Origin: Hyphomicrobiales bacterium
GTDB taxonomy: Bacteria; Pseudomonadota; Alphaproteobacteria; Rhizobiales; Rhizobiaceae
Assembly: GCA_900468625.1 (NCBI GenBank)
Contig: UBUL01000019.1
Location: 310,001 to 374,000 of the forward strand
Reading direction: 5' to 3'
Length of the DNA: 64,000 bases
Part shown: in pieces, positions 16,942-25,546 of the stretch
How the letters are laid out: every line of letters begins with the position of its first letter
Position numbering within the stretch: the first letter of the stretch is position 1
Translations under genes and position numbers: made by a program
The notes under the pieces: generated by a model
The model's input: the letters and a program-made list of their open reading frames with translations, nothing else
What the model was told of the DNA's origin: nothing
The model's database searches: none

Positions 16942-19352
16942 TCATTGTCCTCCCACCCGCAAAATTTATCCAGCCATCCAGTCGGATCCTCGCCATGGAT
17001 GTCGCGCAGACGTGCGCATTCCTCGATGGTCTCCTTCCGGCCAGAGAGTACCTTGATGAGATCGGGCATAGCGCCGAGATCAAGCCTGGCAATGACACTG
17101 TCACTGCCGTGTTTGATGAGGAAGGCGCGCTTTTCTGGAGGGGTGTTGCGGACGAAATGGAACTCTTTTGCTGTCAGGCCGAAACGATGGACGTAGCTTT
17201 CCTCGTCGGCGCGGGGGTTGGGAAAATGGATATTGGTCGCGGACTGTTCGATCAGCGCATGTGCCGCTGGCGAACGGACGATATCGGCCGCCGATTGCGT
17301 ACCGAAGCCGAGGATGCCGTTCAGCTTGCGGATCGTTTTCATCTTGTCGATGATAAAGTCGCTGAAGATCGGATCCCGTAAGAGCCGCCAGCCTTCATCC
17401 ATGAAAATCATCACCGGCGTGCCATCGAAGAGCTCATTGAGGCGATGGTAGAGATACATGAGCGCAGGCGTACGCACGTCGTCGTTGTCGAGAATACTGG
17501 TCATGTCGAAACCGAAGACCGCATGGCCGGAGAACGACAACACGTCTTGGGGCGCGTTGAACAGCCAGGCCTTCTCGCCTTCGATCCAAGGCCTCAGCCG
17601 GGAACAAAGGTCGTTTGGGTTGGCGCGTAAGCGCCCCGTTAGCAGGCCTGCGAGATTGGCGAGGTTGCGCTCGGCTAACGGTTCTTGCATCAGTCTGACG
17701 ATGGCGCGCTCAAGGATGTCGCCTTCTTCCTGGGTGAAAGCGCTTTCGTCTCCCGCACGCAACATGGTTTTCAGCAGTCTAAGGAGAAATTCTCGGTTCT
17801 GTGCGGTATTGTCGAGCTGCAGCGGATTGAAACCGGCTGGTGTGCCCGGAGACAGAACCTCGTAGGTACCGTTCATCGCACGGATAAAGATCTCTGCACC
17901 CCTGTCTTTGTCGAAGAAGACGGCGCGAGGGCTTGGCCGGATCCGGAAAGCCTGCGCGAGCAGAAAAGTCAGGGCAACCGTTTTGCCAGATCCTGTCGGA
18001 CCGGTCACCAGGAAATGGCCGATATCGCGCTGGTGAAAATTGAACCAATAGGGCGTTTGGCTCGTCGTCTCCAAAATGGTGATCGGGCGTCCCCAATGCA
18101 GCCCGTCTTTCCGGCCGGACGCAAAATTGTGCATCGACGATAGGCCGGAAAAATTGGCGCTGGACAGCATGGCTTTGCGGGCGATGTAGGCGTGGTTGCC
18201 CGGCAATTGCGCCCAGAACGCTGCCTCCATGTTGAGGTCCTCGCGCAACCAATTGATGTTCATGTCTGTGAGGCAGGAACCAAGATCGGACACAGCCTTG
18301 TTGACACCTTCGAGGTCGCGCGACAGGCAGAGCAGGGACAGGTGATGGAAGCCAAAGACGGCCTCCTGATTGAGGAGGCTGTTCAATGCATAGTCGATGT
18401 CGTTTTCCACGTCGCTACCAGCCTCGTCCGAGGCGCTGATCTGCCGTTGCAGTCGCGTGATGCGTTCCTGGGCGATCGGCTTGTCGGCCACCGTGAACGA
18501 TTGGGTCAGAATGAACTCATGATTGACCTGCAGCAGCCCGTCCAATATTCCCGGGCCTGTGAACGGGGGGTATTCCTTGATCGAAAGCATGGCGCCAAAG
18601 CGGTTTTCTTCCGCAGCACCGGCTTGCGCTTGCAATGTCCGTCGGGAAAAGTGCAGCCGCGACGTCCCGATATAGTTGGCGATCCCTATGCGCGGCAGGC
18701 GTTTGCTGCGTGGCACACCGCATGTGAGGATCATGTCCAGGAACTCGCAGGGTTCCGAATAGGGGTCGCCTTCCCGATACGTAATGCCGAGTGGCCGCGC
18801 GCCGTATTTGGCAAGGTCGCGGACGATATTTTCGGCAAGTTCCTCGAGTTCGCTGACAGCTTCATCGATTTGCACAGCCTTGGCCGCCCGCCCGGCAGCT
18901 TTGTCGAGAAAACGCCTTATCTGGTCGCCAGCGGCCAGTGCACCGCGAATGCCGGAGCGAAGAACGGTTAAATAGATCTCGTTGGCGAACATTCGCTTCT
19001 TACCAAGCGTCGCCATATAGCGCTGGTCGAGAATGTCGCAGAAGCGGTCTTCGAATTCGCCTGGCATGACTGTGTCGACCTGGCGCCGGATGACGGTCGA
19101 CCACAGCGAAAAGCGGCTCGATCCGAGCGCGCGGATCATTGTGTTCTGTACGACCGAGCGCATGTTGAGTTCAGCCTGGTCTTCAGTCTGGAAAAAGAGA
19201 CCCTCCAAGCGAATGACCGTCATCAGCGCGCCGCCTTCCAACCGAATGACGGAATCGGCAACGTGGCGCAGATAGGGGATGTGAGCGGCCATCGGCCGCT
19301 CCCTATGACCAGCTCCGCCAAAGCCCAATTCATCGCGGATCACCTTCAGCAT
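16938..19352 (-). CDS. virB4: VirB4 secretion ATPase
   Basis: 804 residues, starting at MLKVIRDELGFGG. Walker A is GPTGSGKT at 451-458 and Walker B lies in VMIFMDEGWRLL at about 645. The N-terminal CagE/TrbE/VirB domain occupies about 180-390. This is the largest T4SS ATPase and drives pilus biogenesis and substrate passage. The open frame continues upstream through virB3 as a shadow, but the ATG at 19352, two bases after the virB3 stop, fits family length. Confidence 0.95.
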   Translation of the reverse strand: MLKVIRDELGFGGAGHRERPMAAHIPYLRHVADSVIRLEGGALMTVIRLEGLFFQTEDQAELNMRSVVQNTMIRALGSSRFSLWSTVIRRQVDTVMPGEFEDRFCDILDQRYMATLGKKRMFANEIYLTVLRSGIRGALAAGDQIRRFLDKAAGRAAKAVQIDEAVSELEELAENIVRDLAKYGARPLGITYREGDPYSEPCEFLDMILTCGVPRSKRLPRIGIANYIGTSRLHFSRRTLQAQAGAAEENRFGAMLSIKEYPPFTGPGILDGLLQVNHEFILTQSFTVADKPIAQERITRLQRQISASDEAGSDVENDIDYALNSLLNQEAVFGFHHLSLLCLSRDLEGVNKAVSDLGSCLTDMNINWLREDLNMEAAFWAQLPGNHAYIARKAMLSSANFSGLSSMHNFASGRKDGLHWGRPITILETTSQTPYWFNFHQRDIGHFLVTGPTGSGKTVALTFLLAQAFRIRPSPRAVFFDKDRGAEIFIRAMNGTYEVLSPGTPAGFNPLQLDNTAQNREFLLRLLKTMLRAGDESAFTQEEGDILERAIVRLMQEPLAERNLANLAGLLTGRLRANPNDLCSRLRPWIEGEKAWLFNAPQDVLSFSGHAVFGFDMTSILDNDDVRTPALMYLYHRLNELFDGTPVMIFMDEGWRLLRDPIFSDFIIDKMKTIRKLNGILGFGTQSAADIVRSPAAHALIEQSATNIHFPNPRADEESYVHRFGLTAKEFHFVRNTPPEKRAFLIKHGSDSVIARLDLGAMPDLIKVLSGRKETIEECARLRDIHGEDPTGWLDKFCGWEDNE

Positions 19353-19354
19353 TG

Positions 19355-19654
19355 TCACGGTCCGTAGGAGTTGGCACCCCAGAACGTCTTGTTCGGGGTT
19401 CGGGGTGTGAGCCGCGTTGCGACCTGAAGCACATCGAGGATCCGGGCGTCCCAGGTGCAAAGCGTGAAAAGCGAGAGGTAGGCAACCGGTGCGGTCAAGA
19501 AGGCCCACATCGTGTTGGATGCGAGCCAGGCAATGATCGTCAATCCAAGAATGATAACGCCAGCAAGATACGGCACCCCCCACAGCGTCGGCGAGCGGGT
19601 GAGGCCGATAACGAGCGGCGTAAGGACGGGCTTGTCGAGGTTGTTGTCGCTCAT
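19355..19654 (-). CDS. virB3: VirB3 inner-membrane protein
   Basis: 99 residues with a hydrophobic hairpin (about 25-45 and 48-68) and the VirB3-like opening PVLTPLVIGLTRSPTLWGVP. VirB3 works with VirB4 during pilus assembly. Two adjacent ATGs are possible: 19657 overlaps the virB2 stop directly (ATGA) and 19654 begins MSDNN. Confidence 0.88.
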   Translation of the reverse strand: MSDNNLDKPVLTPLVIGLTRSPTLWGVPYLAGVIILGLTIIAWLASNTMWAFLTAPVAYLSLFTLCTWDARILDVLQVATRLTPRTPNKTFWGANSYGP

Positions 19655-19992
19655 CATGAACCCACAATCGCGATCAAAGCATCGACGATGGATGGGCCGC
19701 CGAAAACGAGCCCGATACCCATGGCGACACCGCCAGCCAGAAACCAACTGAGCCTGCCGACCCAGGCAAGAAAGCCCATGGACATCACGGCGATGATTGC
19801 GCACAACCGTCCGAAGGGACCGGTGATGAAGTCCACTACGGCCTGAAAAATCGCCTGAAGCGGCGCAAAGGCCTGTCCGAGTTGTTGGGCAGCTGCGACC
19901 TCGGAGAAGACCAACTGCGAGACCGCAAGGGTCACGCCTGCGATCAGCGCCTGGTGTCGACGACGCGCGAATGAACGAAGCAGTTTTCTCAT
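19654..19992 (-). CDS. virB2: VirB2 pilin
   Basis: 112 residues. A long signal sequence ends at AAA-QQ near 36, and the mature part has two hydrophobic helices separated by a short basic loop (GRLSWFLAGG), the VirB2/TrbC pattern. It is the major pilus subunit. It lies directly after virB1 and its stop overlaps virB3, matching the canonical virB1-B2-B3-B4 order. Confidence 0.9.
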   Translation of the reverse strand: MRKLLRSFARRRHQALIAGVTLAVSQLVFSEVAAAQQLGQAFAPLQAIFQAVVDFITGPFGRLCAIIAVMSMGFLAWVGRLSWFLAGGVAMGIGLVFGGPSIVDALIAIVGS

Positions 19993-20011
19993 GTCCTTGT
20001 CCTCTTCCCTG

Positions 20012-20869
20012 TCAGAATTTCATAACGCCACCGACGAACTGGCGCCCGGATACGGCACCCACGACACCGTTACCCCGGGAAGGCTTTGTCGGTTTGTTTG
20101 AAGCTTCTCCGGTCCTGCGCGGACGGAGCCCGAGCTGAAAGTTCAAGATCTCCGAGACGTAGTTGATTGTCTCGGAGTAGGGTGGAATGCCGCCATGGTC
20201 GCGTACCGTCTTGGGTCCAGCATTGTAGGCCGCAGCGGCAAGCAGCGGGTTTTGAAACTCCTCGACGAGATCCCTCAGATACCGAACGCCGCCGTCGATA
20301 TTGGCAGCAGGATCGCAGACATCCGTGACGCCGAGGTCACCTGCCGTGCCAGACATCAGTTGCATGGGGCCGCGCGCACCTTTCGGGCTGTTCCGGATAC
20401 GGTCAAACCGACTTTCCGCCCAGGCAACCGCCAACGCGAAGTCGGGCTTGACCTCGTATTTGCGCGCCACTGACTCGATCAGAGCGACAATCTGTTCTGA
20501 CGACAGGGGCGATGAGGGGCAGATATCGGGTGAGGCGAGGTATCTGAATTTATCATCTACCATGTGCTTTGCGGATTGACTACGGATCGGGCGATGGTCG
20601 ACAGGTCTGTAATCGGGAATGTTATCAAAATTGTTCTCTCTGCCATCGTCGGATGCCGGTAGCGCAATGCCCTTCGGATCGAGATAATAGCCCCGCACGG
20701 CGTTGTCCGCCGGTGCGGATTTCTCGTTGAGCCGTGTTGCTCCGTCAACAAGGAAGTTCGGAAAATGTGTATATTTATCATATCTATAAGCGTCATTGGC
20801 TGAGGCTGGACCGCATCCAAGGCCCAGTATTAACGCTATGACGCTGACATATTCGAACCTGCCTTGCAT
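20012..20869 (-). CDS. virB1: VirB1-type lytic transglycosylase
   Basis: About 285 residues from the ATG at 20869 (AGGCGG upstream); an in-frame ATG at 20911 is less likely. A signal peptide ends near ASA-ND. The SLT domain lies in the C-terminal half: AWAESRFD with the catalytic Glu, GARGPMQLMSGTAGDLG and AAYNAGPKTV. It is the first gene of the minus-strand virB operon, as in Ti plasmids. The N-terminal 100 residues are of unknown function. Confidence 0.88.
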   Translation of the reverse strand: MQGRFEYVSVIALILGLGCGPASANDAYRYDKYTHFPNFLVDGATRLNEKSAPADNAVRGYYLDPKGIALPASDDGRENNFDNIPDYRPVDHRPIRSQSAKHMVDDKFRYLASPDICPSSPLSSEQIVALIESVARKYEVKPDFALAVAWAESRFDRIRNSPKGARGPMQLMSGTAGDLGVTDVCDPAANIDGGVRYLRDLVEEFQNPLLAAAAYNAGPKTVRDHGGIPPYSETINYVSEILNFQLGLRPRRTGEASNKPTKPSRGNGVVGAVSGRQFVGGVMKF

Positions 20870-20943
20870 GGGATAGCCGCCTGAGTGATCTAACCACAAA
20901 ATGATCGCCAAAAGGGGAATGGCGCCGATTTTCGATTGAACTA

Positions 20944-20963
20944 TGTTACTAAATTAGGTAACA
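20944..20963. promoter_or_regulatory. palindrome in the virB1 / nuclease-like divergent promoter
   Basis: TGTTAC, eight AT-rich bases, GTAACA: perfect 6-bp arms in a 20-bp site. It lies 75 bases before virB1 and 69 bases before the gene at 21032, so one bound regulator could control both directions. Candidate regulators are the XRE proteins at 23.8 and 24.6 kb. Only the palindrome is observed; its use is inferred. Confidence 0.4.
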
Positions 20964-21031
20964 CGTATCTCAAAGGTTTCGAATTGAAAAGAGAAAAATT
21001 CAATCTTTCTCCAAATCGAGAGATACCCAAA

Positions 21032-21658
21032 ATGGATACGTCTAAGCTGCGTGGATTCGTCGGGGTGCTGATGTGCACGGCGCTTGCCGGCGTTTCGGCG
21101 CAGGCTGCCGGCTCCGTGAATAGTGACTACATCCGCTCGCTCGCCGCACCCGGGAAGACCGTGCTGGTGATCGAATATTATGGTTCGGACAAGACGGTCG
21201 CTGGCCGGAAAGGCTTCGTCTCAAGCGAGGGTTTCAAGCCGATTTCACCGACAGACTTTCGCGTTGACGAGAAGGTGTCATTGCACCTCTACGGGCTTGA
21301 ACCGTGCCGCGGCGAGATGGTCAACCAGAGGGACGGCTTTGCGGGATCCTGCGATGACTACGCCAAGGAGCAGCTTTCCATCAAGCTAAGGGCGGCCAAG
21401 GTAATTTTCTGCCGCGCCTTCCTGACAGAGGAGAAGGCAGCAACGCAGGATGCGACGTGTTTTGGCTATTACGCCTATCCTGGCACGCTCGACACCGTGG
21501 ACAATTTGGAGGAGCAACTGGTTTCGATCGGCGCCCTGAGGCTTGCGCGCAGATCGGATGGCAGTCCACTTAGAGCTGATCTCGTCGATGACGAAAAGAT
21601 TGGACGAGCCGGATTTGGTATGTGGGCCGACCCGCGAGTCCAGGAGCAAGCAAAATGA
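21032..21658 (+). CDS. secreted protein with a degenerate staphylococcal-nuclease-like fold
   Basis: 208 residues with a signal peptide ending near AQA-AG at 27. The order of motifs follows thermonuclease-type proteins: VSLHLYGLEPC in place of VRLxGIDAPE, then CDDYAKEQLSIKLRAAKVIFC, a second Cys segment (ATCFGYY), NLEEQLVSIGALRLAR and a final GRAGFGMW. The catalytic DGDT and Arg/Glu residues are not evident, so nuclease activity is doubtful. It is the first of three related genes transcribed away from virB1. The in-frame start at 20936 is rejected because it would read through the promoter palindrome. Confidence 0.55.
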   Translation: MDTSKLRGFVGVLMCTALAGVSAQAAGSVNSDYIRSLAAPGKTVLVIEYYGSDKTVAGRKGFVSSEGFKPISPTDFRVDEKVSLHLYGLEPCRGEMVNQRDGFAGSCDDYAKEQLSIKLRAAKVIFCRAFLTEEKAATQDATCFGYYAYPGTLDTVDNLEEQLVSIGALRLARRSDGSPLRADLVDDEKIGRAGFGMWADPRVQEQAK

Positions 21659-21984
21659 GATGGCGTCTGCTCCTGGTTCCCGTCGCGATCTTGACGAGCG
21701 ACGCTTTCGAGGCCTCCGCCGCTTCCACGCCGCTTACGACTGCAGCCACGCCGGTGACAGGCGACAGATGGATCAATGGCGAGTTGCTCGATCCGTCGGC
21801 TTTGCTCATTGCCAAAGGTTATGCCTTTGCGACCCTCAATGCGGAGTGGCTGCCGATACGCATATCCTACGCCATGGTTGAGCAGTGGGTCAGGGCGCGA
21901 AAGGCACCTCTTTGCCAGTTTTCTGACGTCGCACATCCCGCTTGGGTTTTGAGCCGAGGCGTCACGCAGCATGAGGGTCGATGA
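21655..21984 (+). CDS. short secreted protein, nuclease-fold C-terminal half
   Basis: 109 residues with a signal peptide to about 23. The part GELLDPSALLIAKGYAFATLNAEW to the end matches only the C-terminal helix portion of staphylococcal-nuclease-like domains; the N-terminal barrel is missing. The ATG overlaps the stop of the gene before it (ATGA). It is either a degenerate paralogue or a specialised short form. The function is unknown. Confidence 0.5.
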   Translation: MRWRLLLVPVAILTSDAFEASAASTPLTTAATPVTGDRWINGELLDPSALLIAKGYAFATLNAEWLPIRISYAMVEQWVRARKAPLCQFSDVAHPAWVLSRGVTQHEGR

Positions 21985-21985
21985 A

Positions 21986-22666
21986 ATGGCGTTCAGGCTT
22001 GTTCTTGCGCTGGCGATATTCCTGGTCCCTGTTCTTGCGACCGCAGCAGATCCTGTCTTAAGTCCGTTCGCAACGGATCCGGTGCGGGCACATGGTCGGA
22101 AGACCATCGAAGGGCGAGCAGTAGCGCGCGATGGAAGAACCCTTTGGTTTCCGGTGCAAGGCCGCGCCGTCAGATTGGTCAGCATCGACACATGCGAATT
22201 GGCACAATGGGCATTCGATCCAAGGAAGCCGACGAATGGCGCGGTTTATACACCTGCGCCCGTACCCTGCGGAGCAATGGCCAAAGCGTGGCTGAAGCGC
22301 ACGATTGGGTCCAAAAGCGTCTCATGCGATATCACAGCTTCGGCTCCTGATGGCACTTTCTCGGGAATATGTCGGGCCGGCAGCCGCGATCTGGCAATCG
22401 AATTGCTGCGCGTAGGGCTGGCCCGATTGGCGGCCTTAGATGCCGGTCGCGCAGACTACGCCGGTGCACAGCGCTATGCGATGTCGGCGCGCTATGGGAT
22501 CTGGCGAACCTACGTTCTCGACATGGACGAGTGGCGTACCAAGGCGGTCGATCGAACGCTTCATCGCCTTCCTGTTGCCGACATCGATTTGTTGAAAGAA
22601 CGAGATGCGGAGATCACGCCGCGCTTCCATGAGAAAAAACGCAGACCTGCCAAAGCCGACCGTTAG
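21986..22666 (+). CDS. secreted thermonuclease-like protein
   Basis: 226 residues from the ATG at 21986 (GAGGGTC upstream), one base after the previous stop. A signal peptide ends near ATA-AD. The segment GRAVARDGRTLWFPVQGRAVRLVSIDTCE mimics the DGDT/VRLxGIDAPE start of the nuclease fold. It continues through CGAMAKAWL, a second Cys pair, LAIELLRVGLARL and YAMSARYGIW. The catalytic residues are only partly kept. With its two upstream neighbours it forms a tandem of periplasmic nuclease-fold proteins beside the T4SS. Confidence 0.6.
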   Translation: MAFRLVLALAIFLVPVLATAADPVLSPFATDPVRAHGRKTIEGRAVARDGRTLWFPVQGRAVRLVSIDTCELAQWAFDPRKPTNGAVYTPAPVPCGAMAKAWLKRTIGSKSVSCDITASAPDGTFSGICRAGSRDLAIELLRVGLARLAALDAGRADYAGAQRYAMSARYGIWRTYVLDMDEWRTKAVDRTLHRLPVADIDLLKERDAEITPRFHEKKRRPAKADR

Positions 22667-22691
22667 TCGGCAGAGCCCGAGAAAGACTGAA

Positions 22692-23234
22692 ATGAGATCG
22701 ATTGCTTTGTTCCTCACCTGCTCTGTCAGCATTGCATTATTTACCCACGATAACGCGGATGCCAGCGAATGGGGTTGTGAGGTGCTTCTCTGCGCGGCGT
22801 CTTCAAATCCCTCTTGGCACTCCATTGCTAGCTGTCGCCCACCCATGGAAAGGCTGATCAGTGCGATGAAGCGGCCTGGGTTTTCCTGGCCAACCTGTCC
22901 GGAAGGCGGAGCAGGGCGGCCGGGCTTTGAACTCTATGCCGATTGCCCATCGGGGTGGACCCCGACGCAAGGCGAGGACATTGGAAGCCGCTCCGGGCAG
23001 GGCCAGTTGTCCCAATGCAGGCGCATCGTCGGCGGATGCGGACGGGGGCCGCAAGGCGGCGGTAGCGCCCCGATAGAAAGGGCGAACGGTGTAAGACGGG
23101 TCTATTCGGGCGATCACTCCTGTTCCTATACGGAGTTCATGGATAGGCCTCTTCGCGACGACCCCTATTATTTCGACATCAGGGACGACGCGACAAATGC
23201 CACCAGCAGGCACTTCTTCAATCTGAGGAAGTAG
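22692..23234 (+). CDS. TrbM/KikA/MpfK-like secreted protein
   Basis: 180 residues from the ATG at 22692, with a signal peptide to about 25. The cysteine-rich segment CEVLLCAASSNPSWHSIASC followed by a Pro-rich WPTCPE stretch resembles the TrbM/KikA family, small periplasmic proteins tied to conjugative pilus formation. The location as the fourth gene of the run leaving virB1 supports a transfer role. The C-terminal 100 residues are not conserved enough for me to place. Confidence 0.55.
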   Translation: MRSIALFLTCSVSIALFTHDNADASEWGCEVLLCAASSNPSWHSIASCRPPMERLISAMKRPGFSWPTCPEGGAGRPGFELYADCPSGWTPTQGEDIGSRSGQGQLSQCRRIVGGCGRGPQGGGSAPIERANGVRRVYSGDHSCSYTEFMDRPLRDDPYYFDIRDDATNATSRHFFNLRK

Positions 23235-23628
23235 GGCGTCCCTCTGATGCGTCCGGAAAATATGAAGTCATACCCTTCAAGTCCTCACCTGCTGAAACGT
23301 TCGGACCGGCTAATAGGATCGCAGCCGAGATATTCGAGTGCAGAAGATTTTCAGCGGCCTCCGAAGCGATTACCAGTGCTGCAGCAAGAAGATGGGGTCG
23401 TTCGTCAACGGCGCCGACTGCGTCGGCTTCCAAAAGAATCTGACGAAAAACCGACCGCGCCACTTGTCGAAGTGAGTGCAATTGTTCGCGGCCCACGTCG
23501 GAACGCCTCAGCTGAAGTCGCTTGGCTTGTGCGCCGACTGCGATGAATTGATCAATCAAGTGATCCAGTCGGTCGCGTTCCGGTTTGCGTTCATCGCCCA
23601 TCCGAAGGAGGTCTTCAGGATCTGTCAT
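23218..23628 (-). CDS. hypothetical protein
   Basis: 136 residues, soluble and helical, with no motif I recognise. An excellent AGGAGGAAC site precedes the ATG, which argues that it is real. It is convergent with the TrbM-like gene (17-base overlap of the ends) and diverges from the XRE gene at 23769. A TTGTACAA palindrome lies at 23663-23670 between them. It might be a transfer regulator or part of a small control module, but nothing in the protein proves it. Confidence 0.6.
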   Translation of the reverse strand: MTDPEDLLRMGDERKPERDRLDHLIDQFIAVGAQAKRLQLRRSDVGREQLHSLRQVARSVFRQILLEADAVGAVDERPHLLAAALVIASEAAENLLHSNISAAILLAGPNVSAGEDLKGMTSYFPDASEGRPTSSD

Positions 23629-23768
23629 TGGACGTTCCTCCTGCTAGCTTCAAGTTTCACCGTTGTACAAACTTATGGCGTGTTCAACGCGAGTTTTGGC
23701 TGCCCGGGCTTGTCGTGATAAGGAGACCTTGTGATATTGAGATTGATTGACGCATTCAGGCTAGCCAG

Positions 23769-24245
23769 ATGGACAAGAAGACCGAACTTTATATTGAGCG
23801 AGCGCATCTCGTAGAAGAGCGCGATCCCGAAAACGATAGTCCAATCTACCGACGGACGGGTTTTGAAGGCGTGACTACGCTTGGCGATATGGACAGCCGC
23901 ATCGGCGAGGCCTTGCGTGAGGCACGAGAAAAACAGGGACTGACTAGGCCACATTTGGCGCCATTGCTCGGTCTCGCAACACAGGTTTACGGCCGATATG
24001 AGCGCGGCGAGGCAAAGCTGCATGTCACCCGGCTGGTCCATCTCAGCGAATTGCTTGATTGTTCGCCGCTCGACGTGTTGTTTTCCGCTGCCCCACATCT
24101 TTGGGGAGATACACGAGAAGAAGCCGATATTCGTATGCGGCTGATGAAGCATATTGAACAGCTTCCGTTGGACAAGGCCAGGCTATTGCTCGGCGTCGTT
24201 GAGTCATTTCTTGCTCTCCAGCCGCAGAGAGATGAGATCAGTTGA
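23769..24245 (+). CDS. XRE-family transcriptional regulator
   Basis: 158 residues. A helix-turn-helix of the Cro/C1 type lies at about 43-97 (RIGEALREAREKQGLTRPHLAPLLGLATQVYGRYERGEAKLH). It is preceded by a 42-residue polar extension and followed by a helical tail. No clear ribosome-binding site precedes the ATG. It lies between the transfer genes and the LuxI/LuxR genes, so it may control either. Confidence 0.75.
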   Translation: MDKKTELYIERAHLVEERDPENDSPIYRRTGFEGVTTLGDMDSRIGEALREAREKQGLTRPHLAPLLGLATQVYGRYERGEAKLHVTRLVHLSELLDCSPLDVLFSAAPHLWGDTREEADIRMRLMKHIEQLPLDKARLLLGVVESFLALQPQRDEIS

Positions 24246-24572
24246 CAAGCTTCAACATCTTATCGGCCCGTCCCAATGGTTAGCGAAGGCTCTAGGATCA
24301 GCCAGGCCGCCTCGTTCCGATTTCCTCCGGTTGTCGTCACGTCCGAATTTGTCAACGAAACTATGAGCCGTCGCATTTAAGCTACTGCAAAACAAAGGCA
24401 ATTTGACCGGAGAACTCGAACAGATGCTCTTGGAGATCAGGTCCTCGACAATCATGTCGACGCCGCGGAGAAACTATCCAACCTGGTGAGTATCCAGGCA
24501 GTTCTGAGAGATTGTTATGAAAGAGGTGGAGATCGCCGAAATATTGGGACAATTCGCGATGTGCCGGCGCCC
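24246..24572. other. intergenic stretch without a supported gene
   Basis: 327 bases between two regulator genes. Short open frames occur on both strands but lack ribosome-binding sites and recognisable motifs. No strong hairpin was found. Confidence 0.5.
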
Positions 24573-25019
24573 TCAGAGCTCCGTCGAAAAAGTCGTTAAT
24601 AGCGAGATTATTTTCGGTCGCGTCTTTTTGGGAATTGCAAGAAACGCGTCCACAAGGCGCTGGCCCTCATCTGTCGCAACAAACTCCTCCCTGATGGTCG
24701 CCTTCCGGTTCAACTCGCAACTTGCCGCCGTTGAGCCTCTTGTAAGAGTTTCAAAGAAATAGGTAATTGACGTGTCAAGAACTCTTGCGATCTCGTAGAG
24801 GGTGGATGAACTCACACGATTGGTGCCCCGCTCATATTTCTGGATTTGTTGAAACGATACGCCGACTGCCGCGCCTAATGCCGTTTGAGACAGCCTAAGT
24901 TGCTGCCGGCGCTTCTTGATGCGTTTGCCTATCTCGATATCAGCAATATGCTGCGCGGTGGTATCATCTGTGGCATCGCGAAGGATGGATGCAGCATCAC
25001 TCAATGTTTTCTGCAACAT
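24573..25019 (-). CDS. XRE-family transcriptional regulator
   Basis: 148 residues from the ATG at 25019, with GGGAG nine bases upstream. A Cro/C1 helix-turn-helix lies at about 30-85 (IGKRIKKRRQQLRLSQTALGAAVGVSFQQIQKYERGTNRVSSSTLYEIARVL). A C-terminal segment follows that resembles rhizobial regulators of the PraR/PhrR type. The open frame extends to 25244, but that part does not look coding. Related proteins repress quorum-sensing and biofilm genes in rhizobia, which suits the neighbouring luxI and luxR. Confidence 0.72.
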   Translation of the reverse strand: MLQKTLSDAASILRDATDDTTAQHIADIEIGKRIKKRRQQLRLSQTALGAAVGVSFQQIQKYERGTNRVSSSTLYEIARVLDTSITYFFETLTRGSTAASCELNRKATIREEFVATDEGQRLVDAFLAIPKKTRPKIISLLTTFSTEL

Positions 25020-25268
25020 AACGGCGCTCCCGCTGGCCAGACAAGCTGGCAACCAGAAGCCGGGGAGTTGGAAAACCGTCAACCAGGCGGCCCCATGGAC
25101 TTTAGCGCGAACGCCTCTTGTATACGCCATAGGCTCCCCGACCATGATTGGTCGCGAAGAATACGCTCGGGCAAAGAGCAGTATGGTTGAAATGGGGTTT
25201 CCACGCCCCAAGGCGACTACGTCGCCTGGGTTGTAGTGTATCAACAGGTTTCACGTTTGCAAAGAACT

Positions 25269-25285
25269 TTAGGACGACGTCCTAA
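25269..25285. promoter_or_regulatory. near-perfect 17-bp palindrome
   Basis: TTAGGACG, one base, CGTCCTAA: perfect 8-bp arms. It lies between the XRE gene and the end of the luxI-linked small gene. No T-run follows, so an operator is more likely than a terminator. It could be the autoregulatory site of the XRE regulator. Confidence 0.4.
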
Positions 25286-25321
25286 CATTAGCGAAAATTG
25301 GTTGACCGGCGTATGTGGTAC

Positions 25322-25507
25322 CTAGGTGTCGTTGGGAGGCACGGTCGGTTTCGTTTCAATAACAATCATGCGCAGCAGATAGCGAACGAAATGCAGGTCA
25401 TCATTGGGGGGATAACGGCGGCATATCTCGTCGATTATCTTGAGCAGTTTTGACGTCTCCTCGTGTACGATCGCGATCGCGAAGCGGCGGGCATCGTCTT
25501 TATCCAT
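25322..25507 (-). CDS. small hypothetical protein downstream of luxI
   Basis: 61 residues from the ATG at 25507, or 69 from a GTG at 25531. It is charged and helical (DDARRFAIAIVHEETSKLLKIIDEICRRY), with a hydrophobic middle (LRMIVIE). It starts 15-40 bases after luxI on the same strand and is probably co-transcribed with it. No family is recognised and the start is uncertain. Confidence 0.45.
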   Translation of the reverse strand: MDKDDARRFAIAIVHEETSKLLKIIDEICRRYPPNDDLHFVRYLLRMIVIETKPTVPPNDT

Positions 25508-25546
25508 CACGGATTTCTTGCGACGGACCACCTCCCGGCACCAGTG

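Noticed and set aside
25020..25244. N-terminal extension of the XRE regulator to 25244
   Set aside because: The extra 75 residues do not resemble the family, and a good ribosome-binding site precedes the ATG at 25019.
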